A program made the translations under genes and the position numbers. From Butyrivibrio sp. UBA3740 (lineage in GTDB: Bacteria; Bacillota; Clostridia; Lachnospirales; Lachnospiraceae), in NCBI GenBank assembly GCA_002372465.1, contig DFGW01000106.1, positions 1 through 15,789 on the forward strand: a DNA stretch of 15,789 nt, written 5' to 3'. Positions 6,902 to 13,062 of this stretch are shown here, in pieces. The first letter of the stretch is position 1. Each line of letters starts with the position of its first letter. The notes beneath the pieces are model-generated. The model saw only the letters and a program-made list of their open reading frames with translations. It did no database searches and was not told the origin of the DNA.

Positions 6902-7996
6902 TCATTTATTTCTTGAAATACCTGCAAGATGATTTCCGGACTTATAAATCCTGTCTGTAACCATATGTTTTTGAGAATATGCCCCCTCAATAAACTTCCC
7001 TATGAAAGCATAGTTCTTCTGGGTTGCAGGCGCCAAAAGGTATTCATCCTGATATTTATCCAGATCAAAAGGTTCTATCTTCTTGTCAGAGAGCCTCTCT
7101 CCAAAGGCTTTCCAATCAGCGCAGGCATCAAGCTGCCTCTTTTCCAGAATCCTCCTGATCCAATCCTCATAAGGCGCAACCGTTTCCGAATCGTACTTAT
7201 CCAGCTCAAAGGTATCGTATTCACCTCTTAAGTACTTCATCGCATAGACCATCTGCTTAAAGGCCTTCATATAATCGCTGGGGTTGTCCTTTAGGATCAC
7301 ATTATAATTGCCCCAGGCAGGAACATATCTGTATCTGGCGAAGCTGTAATCCGGAAGATGCCCTGCTCTTCCGTGTCCCAGATTCATCACAGAGCTCTCT
7401 CTTCCCTGATGCAGGCTATTGGTATAAAGTCCCGCCTCTATATCATCGGGAGTTGTAGCCTTATGCCGAAACTTTATCTGTCTTTCCGTAAAGCCCTCCC
7501 CATCAGGAACAAGCTCATAGAAGTCATAATTGGTATTATTGATGACCTGGGAAGGTGTTCCGGCAAAATAGCTGTGGGCCCAGGTATCTGCCAGCACATG
7601 CATGGCAATTCCCACCGCCTGAAGGCTTTTTCCCTTTGCCAGATTAACGGTTTCTGTCAAAAGAGCTCCATTAGGCTTACAGATCAGTCTGTATTTGTCC
7701 AGATATGGCTTAAGGGCCCATTTCTTCTTGGCGTAAAGATCATAGGGCAAAAAATGGAAAGATGCCCATATCCTCGTCATCTCCATGATTCCCAGAAAAT
7801 CAGGTTGGGAATCCATAAGCTCTAACTGAAGCTGCGTTGTTGCTGCGTCTTTGGGAGCACCTATCTTGGTAAGAAGAGTAACCGAACAGTGGTCGACAAA
7901 TTCAGCGCTGTAACATATGTCCATGCACTCCTCATGAGAATACCCGGCAAGATATGAAGCTGCATATGTGGCATAATAGTGAAAATCCCGTTGCAT
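6902..7996 (-). CDS. DUF6765-like protein with HxxxDxxxH putative metal site
   Basis: This 364-residue, apparently cytoplasmic protein starts MQRDFHYYATYAASYLAGYS. From memory this matches the DUF6765 opening (M-Q-x-D-F-H-Y, then a helix with LAG and an S/AxxVD segment). Candidate metal ligands are D4, H6, D35, H36, then H133, D137 and H141 in AMHVLADTWAH, plus H208 and H213 in LGHGRAGHLPDY. An HxxxD pair of this sort in a helical protein recalls zinc-dependent phospholipase C/S1-P1-type folds, so a metallohydrolase is a reasonable guess but unproven. A longer start at 8032 would overlap the previous gene by 34 bases. The ATG at 7996 has GGGAGG and begins two bases after the upstream TAG, indicating coupling. 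Confidence 0.78.
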   Translation of the reverse strand: MQRDFHYYATYAASYLAGYSHEECMDICYSAEFVDHCSVTLLTKIGAPKDAATTQLQLELMDSQPDFLGIMEMTRIWASFHFLPYDLYAKKKWALKPYLDKYRLICKPNGALLTETVNLAKGKSLQAVGIAMHVLADTWAHSYFAGTPSQVINNTNYDFYELVPDGEGFTERQIKFRHKATTPDDIEAGLYTNSLHQGRESSVMNLGHGRAGHLPDYSFARYRYVPAWGNYNVILKDNPSDYMKAFKQMVYAMKYLRGEYDTFELDKYDSETVAPYEDWIRRILEKRQLDACADWKAFGERLSDKKIEPFDLDKYQDEYLLAPATQKNYAFIGKFIEGAYSQKHMVTDRIYKSGNHLAGISRNK

Positions 7997-7998
7997 AC

Positions 7999-8514
7999 CT
8001 ACATCCTCCCAAGCTTTCGTCTGGTATTCCATATAAGAATCGATGAGACGAACATGTCAAAAAGTGCAAAACAAAAAGCCACATCCACGAAAAATGCAGC
8101 TATTGTAGTATCATCCTGTCTTATCAGCTCAACTTCACTGGCAAAAAATCTGCCAAAATCTGCAACGGTGGAAAAAAACATCAACGCAGCTATGATTAGA
8201 TACAGGAATTTCTTCTTTTTTTCTCTTCCAACTAAAATAGCAGCTCTACCCACTCGGTAATGAATAAACAAGACCGCCATGATAATAATGGCAAAGACGA
8301 CAGGCATAATAGCCCTCAGTTTCGGAACATCTGCGTTTCCGGCAGTGACAAGATCAAAAAATTCCACATCTCCGATGATGATCTCCTCAAAGATCTTCAG
8401 CACAGACCAGACTCCAAATATGATCACACCACTTCCACTGACCACAAGGCTGTTGCCGTATTTTCTTTCTCTTCTCTCAAGTTCTTCCCGTGATAAAGCT
8501 GCCTTTTTTTCCAT
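7999..8514 (-). CDS. Integral membrane protein of the FKBP operon, unknown
   Basis: This 171-residue protein starts at the ATG at 8514, four bases after the stop of the FKBP gene. A further in-frame ATG at 8544 would overlap that gene and is less likely. The first ~20 residues are charged (EELERRERKYG). Four hydrophobic helices follow at about 25-45, 68-85, 100-117 and 138-158, with a basic KKKK segment before the third. The C-terminus is basic (NTRRKLGRM), as expected for a cytoplasmic tail. The family was not recognised. Position between the FKBP and the DUF6765-like gene with two- to four-base gaps shows it is translated with them, so it probably acts in the same process. Confidence 0.72.
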   Translation of the reverse strand: MEKKAALSREELERRERKYGNSLVVSGSGVIIFGVWSVLKIFEEIIIGDVEFFDLVTAGNADVPKLRAIMPVVFAIIIMAVLFIHYRVGRAAILVGREKKKKFLYLIIAALMFFSTVADFGRFFASEVELIRQDDTTIAAFFVDVAFCFALFDMFVSSILIWNTRRKLGRM

Positions 8515-8518
8515 TGTC

Positions 8519-9100
8519 TTATTCTCTAACCTCAACAAGCTCAATTTGGAAATTCAATTCTTTTCCTGCCATCTCATGGTTTGCATCAAAGGTTATGCTT
8601 GTTTCATCCTTGGCTGTTACTTTCACAGGGATAGGTCTTCCGTAAACATCCTGAAGATATACGCTCTGCCCGACCTCAGCGTCCTCTGAGCCGGGAAGCT
8701 CTGCTATCTTAAGGGTGAATATCGCATCCGGATCAACCTCTCCGTAGGCCTCATTTGGAGTAAGGTGGACATCAACCTTCTCACCCACCTCCATGTTGGC
8801 AACTGCCATATCAAAGCCTCTGATCATCATGCCATAACCACACATGAACTCAATTGGCTCTCCTCTGTCATAAGAGGAATCAAACTGGGTTCCGTCATTA
8901 AAGGTTCCCTTATAGTGCGCCAGACAGGTCTTGCCTACATTTTTACCCTCAAATAAAGGCTCTGAGTGGCAACCACCACATCCGCCACAGCCGCTTCCGC
9001 AGCCCTCATCGCTTCCGCATCCGCCGCATCCGGCCTCTTCACCATCATAACCACCACCGCAGCATCCTTCTCCACAGTGGTATAAAGCTGATATTCTCAT
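8519..9100 (-). CDS. FKBP-type peptidyl-prolyl isomerase, SlyD-like, with Cys-rich N-terminal extension
   Basis: This 193-residue protein has an FKBP fold from about residue 50. Residues 55-130 carry the isomerase core (AHYKGTFNDGTQFDSS, a MIRGFDMA helix and a VGEKVDVHLTPNEAYG loop). The insert-in-flap part follows (VGQSVYLQDVYGRPIPV ... NHEMAGKELNFQIELVEVRE), as in SlyD. Ahead of it is a 46-residue glycine/cysteine-rich extension with nine cysteines and two histidines. SlyD proteins carry a His/Cys metal-binding tail at the C-terminus; here the metal-binding-like segment is at the N-terminus and the C-terminal tail is absent. It probably acts as prolyl isomerase/chaperone, perhaps binding Ni or Zn. 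AGGAGA precedes the ATG at 9100. No internal Met could give a start without the extension. It is the first gene of a four-gene operon. Confidence 0.9.
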   Translation of the reverse strand: MRISALYHCGEGCCGGGYDGEEAGCGGCGSDEGCGSGCGGCGGCHSEPLFEGKNVGKTCLAHYKGTFNDGTQFDSSYDRGEPIEFMCGYGMMIRGFDMAVANMEVGEKVDVHLTPNEAYGEVDPDAIFTLKIAELPGSEDAEVGQSVYLQDVYGRPIPVKVTAKDETSITFDANHEMAGKELNFQIELVEVRE

Positions 9101-9174
9101 TTAAAAATTCTCCTGTTCTATCATAAATTCCTGAGAATTGAGATTAACATTTATAAGGAAATAATTCAACATTA

Positions 9175-9203
9175 ATTATACCCCTATTATAGTATCTTCT
9201 CCA
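9175..9203 (-). promoter_or_regulatory. Putative promoter of the FKBP operon
   Basis: On the minus strand a perfect -10 TATAAT (plus-strand ATTATA at 9175-9180) lies 17 bases from TGGAGA (9198-9203), a 4/6 match to the -35 consensus. The -35 overlaps the last codons of the acetyltransferase gene. The site would give a leader of about 70 bases. This is a moderate match only. Confidence 0.4.
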
Positions 9204-9660
9204 TGCATACCTTTTGAGGCACCAGTCCCATGCGCTCATAGAACTTCATGGCACCGGGATTGCAGCTCCATACATTAAGAGTAATGTTGTAATAGTTCTT
9301 TTCCCGGGCATAGCTGAGCACTGCATCGTAGAGGCTCTTTCCCACGTGCTTACCCCTTGAAGCCTCATCTACACAGATATCATCAATGTAAAGAGTCTTT
9401 ATATCAGTCAAAACGTTGTCTGAAAGTACCTGCTTGTGGATACAAAAAGCATGTCCGATAACCTTATCAGACTCATCAACACAGACGAAGATCACATAAT
9501 TATCGTCCGCTAAAAGCTCTTTTAACTGAGCTGCATTGTACTTGGTGGCAGGCCCTTTGAAAATATCCGGTCTTCCCTTGTGATGGACCATGTCAACCTG
9601 GACCAGCAGCTCTAATATCCTTGGTATATCCTTTTCCTGTGCAAGTCTTACTGAATTCAT
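9187..9660 (-). CDS. GNAT-family N-acetyltransferase
   Basis: This 157-residue GCN5-related acetyltransferase transfers an acetyl group from acetyl-CoA to an amine. The beta4/alpha3 core with the acetyl-CoA loop is clear at about residues 90-113 (TLYIDDICVDEASRGKHVGKSLYD; the R-G-K-x-V-G loop holds the pyrophosphate). The C-terminal motif B follows (CNPGAMKFYERMGLVPQ). Residues 25-40 (VHHKGRPDIFK) are typical of a GNAT subgroup with unknown substrate. GGAGGA sits before the ATG at 9660. It starts 31 bases after the ANTAR gene's stop with no hairpin between, so it may be the third gene of a glnA operon. It might instead have its own AT-rich promoter at about 9670-9690. Confidence 0.9.
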   Translation of the reverse strand: MNSVRLAQEKDIPRILELLVQVDMVHHKGRPDIFKGPATKYNAAQLKELLADDNYVIFVCVDESDKVIGHAFCIHKQVLSDNVLTDIKTLYIDDICVDEASRGKHVGKSLYDAVLSYAREKNYYNITLNVWSCNPGAMKFYERMGLVPQKVCMEKIL

Positions 9661-9691
9661 CCTGTTCCTCCATTTATATATGTTATATATC

Positions 9692-10240
9692 TTATATGTT
9701 TGCCAGAGAGATGATCATCTCGGCTGTTTCCAGCATGTCAGTGCCTGAATCCATGGCACATTTCTGCAGATATTTATGGGCCTCCGGCTCGCTCATGTGG
9801 TGTCTTTCCATCAAAAGAGCTTTCGCCTGGGCAATAACCTTTTTATCGGCCTCAGAGCGGTTCATTCGGCGTTCTTTGGCCTTCTTCTTAAGTCTGTGTA
9901 CGCCTTCCAGCATCAGATTCAGGGTGGAAAAGAAATCTGACCTCTGCAAAGGTGTTGGCAGATAGATAAAGTTCTCGTTCTCAGCTTCTGAGGGAGCCCT
10001 GTCCGCGGAGGCGATGAGCAGCATCTTGAAGTAGGGCGGAAGATCTTCTAAAAGCTCAGAATAAAGCATGTCACTTAAGCGGTAGCCACAAATGATGACT
10101 CCGCTTCCAAGATCGTCCATGGCAGAAAGAGCCTGAACACCTGAATAACAGGTGGTGACTGCGTCAAAACCGCCACGGCTTAGTATGCTTTTGATATTCT
10201 GGGCGTTCTCCGCCTTGGCAAAAGCCACAATAATGTTCAC
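9692..10240 (-). CDS. ANTAR-domain RNA-binding antiterminator with degenerate receiver
   Basis: This 182-residue regulator has a CheY-like receiver (1-112), a short basic coiled linker (113-127) and an ANTAR domain (about 128-178: RSEADKKVIAQAKALLMERH, then MSEPEAHKYLQKCAMDSG). ANTAR domains bind paired hairpins in leader RNAs and prevent termination. The receiver is unusual. The phospho-acceptor region reads IICGYRLSD, with Gly52 where Asp is expected, the acidic pair near the N-terminus is missing (VAFAKAEN), and the conserved Lys of the KPL motif is replaced (YLPTPL). Activity is therefore probably not switched by phosphorylation. It directly follows glnA (37-base gap), as in clostridial glnA loci where a downstream antiterminator controls glnA. 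The likely target is the hairpin in the glnA leader. Confidence 0.9.
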   Translation of the reverse strand: MNIIVAFAKAENAQNIKSILSRGGFDAVTTCYSGVQALSAMDDLGSGVIICGYRLSDMLYSELLEDLPPYFKMLLIASADRAPSEAENENFIYLPTPLQRSDFFSTLNLMLEGVHRLKKKAKERRMNRSEADKKVIAQAKALLMERHHMSEPEAHKYLQKCAMDSGTDMLETAEMIISLANI

Positions 10241-10277
10241 TAAATCTGCCTCGCGCTAAAGAGTGTGTTTGACCGGC

Positions 10278-11615
10278 TTAGAACAAATTGAGATACCTCT
10301 GAATCTCCCACTGTGTAACGCAGGTGCGGAAATCCTTCCACTCTGCTCTCTTTGCGTCAAGGAACTTGTTGTATATGGATTCTCCCAATACCTCTTTTAC
10401 GAAATCGTCTGCCTCATAGGCATGAATAGCCTCTCCAAGAGTCATTGGCAGTATCTCGCGGCCGCTGCTGCGCAGCTGCTCATAGGTTGCATGACCAAGG
10501 TTCTCATGAAGCTCGTCGGGAGGAGTCATTTTCTTTTCAATGCCATCAATACCTGCAGCCAGGATAAGTGCAATAGCAAGGTAAGGATTGCAGGCAGCAT
10601 CGGGGTTTCTGATCTCAATTCTGGTGCCCTCACCCCTCTTTGAAGGGATGCGGATAAGAGCGCTTCTGTTGGCAGAGGTTGAGGACCAGGAAATATTCAC
10701 GGGGGCATCATATCCGGGAACCAGCCTCTTATAGGAGTTAACCAGTGGATTGGTGACAAGTGTCATACCCTTTACGTGTGACAAAACTCCGGCTATAAAC
10801 TCAAGGGCAGTTTCCGAGAGCTTTTCGCCGTTTTCAGAGGTAAAGAGATTATTCCCCTCCTTATCCTGTGCAACGATATTTATATGCATTCCTGATCCGC
10901 TGATTCCTTCTGTAGGCTTTGGAAGGAATGTGGCGTAAAGTCCGTGCTTCTTGGCGATGGTTTTAACAGCCATCCTGAAGGTCATGATCATGTCGGCAGT
11001 GCGCTCAGCGTCCTCTGCCTTAAACTCGATCTCATGCTGGGCAGGGGCGATCTCGTGATGGGAGGAGGATATCTCAAAGCCCATCTCCTCAAGGTTGAGG
11101 ATTATATCACGACGGACATTCTCACCCTGATCAGCCGGGGCAACGTCAAAATAGCCGCCCTTCTCCTTGGTGTGGGTTGTGGGCTGCCCTTCATCGTCAT
11201 AGTCAAAAAGAAAGAACTCAGGCTCCGGGTTGATCTTAAAGTTAAGCCCCATTTTCTCAGCCTTTTTAACCACCTGCTTCAGCACCAGTCTGGGATCACC
11301 TGCAAAGGGCTCTCTGTCCACTGTATATACGTCGCAGAACATTCGGGCTACTTTGCCGGACTGTGGGCGCCATGGATATATCTCAAAGCTGTCCAGATCA
11401 GGATACAGGTACATATCGCTCTCGTCGCTCCTTACAAAGCCCTCCACTGATACCCCGTCAAACATGCACTCGTTATTCAGGGCACTTTCAAGCTGACTTG
11501 CAGCTATGGCAATATTCTTTGGAACGCCGAAGATATCACAGAACTGGAGTCTGATAAATGCCACATCCTCTTCTTCTACAATGCGGAAAATGTCTTCCTT
11601 AGTATATTTGTTCAT
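10278..11615 (-). CDS. glnA: Glutamine synthetase type I
   Basis: This 445-residue type I glutamine synthetase makes glutamine from glutamate, ammonia and ATP in the cytoplasm. The family order is intact: beta-grasp domain with FDGVSVEGFVRSDESDMYL (about 53-71), the catalytic NPEPEFFLFD segment, GSGMHINI, the substrate loop NRSALIRIP and the IEIRNPDAACNPYLA region. The length of about 445 fits the GSI-alpha subgroup, which lacks the adenylylation segment and is typically controlled by feedback and transcription. AAGGAGGAATC precedes the ATG. Upstream lie a promoter and then an intrinsic-terminator hairpin, so expression probably depends on readthrough, presumably aided by the ANTAR protein encoded next. 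There is no GlnR-type operator that I can identify. Confidence 0.96.
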   Translation of the reverse strand: MNKYTKEDIFRIVEEEDVAFIRLQFCDIFGVPKNIAIAASQLESALNNECMFDGVSVEGFVRSDESDMYLYPDLDSFEIYPWRPQSGKVARMFCDVYTVDREPFAGDPRLVLKQVVKKAEKMGLNFKINPEPEFFLFDYDDEGQPTTHTKEKGGYFDVAPADQGENVRRDIILNLEEMGFEISSSHHEIAPAQHEIEFKAEDAERTADMIMTFRMAVKTIAKKHGLYATFLPKPTEGISGSGMHINIVAQDKEGNNLFTSENGEKLSETALEFIAGVLSHVKGMTLVTNPLVNSYKRLVPGYDAPVNISWSSTSANRSALIRIPSKRGEGTRIEIRNPDAACNPYLAIALILAAGIDGIEKKMTPPDELHENLGHATYEQLRSSGREILPMTLGEAIHAYEADDFVKEVLGESIYNKFLDAKRAEWKDFRTCVTQWEIQRYLNLF

Positions 11616-11652
11616 GATTCCTCCTTAACCAAGACTTAGGTTTCGATATAAA

Positions 11653-11701
11653 AAGGGCGCCAGAAACAGCGAACAGAATTTGTTCGAGTTCTGGCGCCCT
11701 T
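11653..11701 (-). terminator. Terminator hairpin in the glnA leader (probable attenuator)
   Basis: A perfect 13-bp outer stem (AAGGGCGCCAGAA at 11653-11665, TTCTGGCGCCCTT at 11689-11701) encloses a second 6-bp stem (11670-11675 with 11681-11686). Read on the minus strand it ends in TTTTTAT, so it is a strong intrinsic terminator. It lies between the predicted glnA promoter (11712-11740) and the glnA ATG. It could alternatively end the small gene at 11791-11973, but no other good glnA promoter is visible downstream of it. Confidence 0.8.
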
Positions 11702-11711
11702 GCCTTTAGTT

Positions 11712-11740
11712 ATTGTACAAAAATAGGGACTTCAAAGCAA
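11712..11740 (-). promoter_or_regulatory. Predicted glnA promoter
   Basis: On the minus strand TTGCTT (11735-11740), a 17-base spacer and TACAAT (11712-11717, 5/6 match) form a sigma-A type promoter. Transcription would start near 11705, giving a leader of about 90 bases that opens almost directly with the terminator hairpin. Confidence 0.6.
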
Positions 11741-11790
11741 GTAGTGTTCTGCAATATTTCTTTCAATCCGAAAGGTGAACAAAAAGGGAA

Positions 11791-11973
11791 TTACTCCGAA
11801 AAAGACATCTCAGATTCTCTTATCATATCGCTGAGGGCCTGATCGGAAACATCAAGCACCCAGGATAGCATGGAAATGTTGTGGGCATGTTCCTCCACTG
11901 TAAACTTGGGACATGTAAGGTACGTATCTATTTCATCCTGGAGTTTTTTCCTGATTTCTTCTTCAGACCGCAT
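11791..11973 (-). CDS. Small acidic helical protein, unknown
   Basis: This 60-residue protein starts MRSEEEIRKKLQDEIDTYLT. The chosen ATG at 11973 is preceded by GAGGGA at five bases. The ATG four codons earlier (11985) lies within that ribosome binding site region and is less likely, and longer versions of the frame would run through the divergent promoter region. A -10 like TATAAT on this strand (plus-strand ATTATA, 12017-12022) fits as promoter, although no good -35 was found. It is acidic and mostly helical with no membrane segment. It lies upstream of glnA on the same strand, separated by a possible weak hairpin CTTTC-GGATT-GAAAG. The family was not recognised. Confidence 0.6.
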   Translation of the reverse strand: MRSEEEIRKKLQDEIDTYLTCPKFTVEEHAHNISMLSWVLDVSDQALSDMIRESEMSFSE

Positions 11974-12108
11974 GACATCCCTCATAAAATACAAAGAATT
12001 AATAGACTCTATTTTGATTATACAGCATTTTTCCCCTTTGGAGTGATAAAATAGGTGTGCTAAGATATGCCTAACAAAATTTATATAAGAAAAAGCGAGG
12101 GACAGGGT

Positions 12109-12630
12109 ATGAGAAAACTGCTTGTGGTAATAGACATGCAAAAGGATTTTGTGGACGGGGCGCTTGGGTCTGCTGAAGCTACCGGGATAGTCGGAAACGT
12201 TGTAGAGAAGATAAAGAGCTATGACAAAAACGATGTTTTTGCAACAAAGGATACACATCAGCCTGACTATATGGAAACTCAGGAGGGAAAAAATCTTCCC
12301 GTTGTGCACTGCGTAGAGGGTACCGATGGCTGGGAGTTTGATAAAGAGGTTGCCAAAGTCCTTGAGGGCGTTAAGGTATTCAACAAGCCCACCTTTGGCT
12401 CTTTGGACCTGGCAAAAGCAATGAAGGAGATTGCTGACAAAGAAGATATAGAGATTGAGCTTATCGGTCTTTGCACAGATATCTGTGTGGTATCAAATGC
12501 TCTTCTCTTAAAGGCTACCATGCCAGAAGTTAAGATCAGTGTGGATTCAGCATGCTGCGCAGGCGTTACTGTAGAAAAGCATCTTGCAGCCCTTGAAACC
12601 ATGCGTTCATGCCAGATAGATGTTAAATAA
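12109..12630 (+). CDS. Isochorismatase-family cysteine hydrolase
   Basis: This 173-residue protein starts at the ATG at 12109 (MRKLLVVIDMQKDF), behind GAGGGACAGGG; an in-frame ATG at 12067 adds a non-conserved stretch. The catalytic triad of the family is visible: Asp9 in VVIDMQKDF, Lys93 in FNKPTFGS, and Cys126 in CTDICVVSNA. In nicotinamidases the metal site is DxH then H, H. Here D48 and H50 (TKDTHQPDY) and H67 are present, but the second His position is Tyr54. The substrate is therefore uncertain: nicotinamide is possible but not assured, and many gut-bacterial relatives with this ETQEGKxLP signature are annotated only as cysteine hydrolases. It is divergently transcribed from the 60-aa gene and followed by a clear terminator. 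Confidence 0.88.
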   Translation: MRKLLVVIDMQKDFVDGALGSAEATGIVGNVVEKIKSYDKNDVFATKDTHQPDYMETQEGKNLPVVHCVEGTDGWEFDKEVAKVLEGVKVFNKPTFGSLDLAKAMKEIADKEDIEIELIGLCTDICVVSNALLLKATMPEVKISVDSACCAGVTVEKHLAALETMRSCQIDVK

Positions 12631-12646
12631 GGATATTCATGTCATT

Positions 12647-12684
12647 AAGGCCATTACCCATCCAAAATGGGCAATGGCCTTTTT
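12647..12684 (+). terminator. Intrinsic terminator of the isochorismatase-family gene
   Basis: The stem AAGGCCATTaCCCAT (12647-12661) pairs with ATGGGcAATGGCCTT (12667-12681), with one mismatch and a five-base loop. It is followed by TTTTT at 12680-12684. It sits 16 bases after the stop codon and also separates the convergent asnB'-'glnB remnant. Confidence 0.9.
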
Positions 12685-12710
12685 CTATGGCTTTCTATAC
12701 CAGATCCGGA

Positions 12711-13010
12711 TTACTCAACGTCCTGAAGAGCTGCTACACCTTCCTCACCGGTACGAACCTTTACTACACGACTTACATTGTAGATAAAGATCTTTCCATC
12801 ACCGATATGCCCGGTGTAAAGAGCTTTCTTGGCTGCTTCGATAACCTTCTGTACCGGGATCTTGGCAACAATAACCTCAACCTTAAGGTGGCCTATGGGT
12901 GTCTCTATAAGCCTTGACATATCCGGTCCTCTTGGAATGGTCCTGTCAAAGAATGGCCTAAGTTCCTCGCGTTTAATTGTCTTTGAAGTTGTTCCCAGTA
13001 TCGAACACAT
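12711..13010 (-). pseudogene. In-frame chimera: N-terminus of asparagine synthetase B joined to C-terminus of PII (asnB'-'glnB)
   Basis: The frame encodes 99 residues from an ATG at 13010 with AGGAG eight bases upstream. Residues 1-41 (MCSILGTT ... FDRTIPRGPDMSRLIETP) look like the start of the AsnB class II glutamine amidotransferase domain: Cys2 is the nucleophile, and the FDRT-x-x-RGPDMSR segment is characteristic. From about residue 43 the protein becomes the second half of a PII signal protein (VEVIVAKIPVQKVIEAAKKAL, the B-loop TGHIGDGKIFI, the C-loop VVKVRTGEEG). The PII half lacks its first beta-alpha-beta unit and the T-loop with its QKG motif and Tyr. Neither parent activity is likely. 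This is best explained by a deletion that fused asnB to glnB (or to an amt-glnB fusion). The frame is kept and could be translated, so a functional small hybrid cannot be excluded. Confidence 0.78.
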
Positions 13011-13062
13011 ATCTTTGTCTCCTAAATCTGAATACACAAACAAGGGCGTTGGTGGAAACTCA

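Noticed and set aside
6595..8260. Plus-strand open frames across the FKBP operon
   Set aside because: They are antisense to well-supported genes, lack ribosome binding sites and resemble no family.
9668..9692. AT-rich palindrome-like stretch (ATATATGTTATATATCTTATAT) as a dif or att site
   Set aside because: It does not match the known Firmicutes dif arms and is better explained as an AT-rich spacer or weak promoter before the acetyltransferase gene.
11670..11686. CGAACA...TGTTCG inverted repeat as a second LexA box
   Set aside because: The GAAC and GTTC halves are seven bases apart, not four, and the repeat forms the inner stem of the glnA leader terminator.
12067..12108. Upstream ATG giving a longer isochorismatase-family protein
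   Set aside because: The added residues are not typical of the family and there is no ribosome binding site before 12067, whereas the ATG at 12109 has one and starts with the conserved first strand.
11974..12309. Long reverse-strand frame running upstream of the 60-aa gene
   Set aside because: It crosses the promoter region and the antisense of the hydrolase gene; the ribosome binding site supports a start at 11973.
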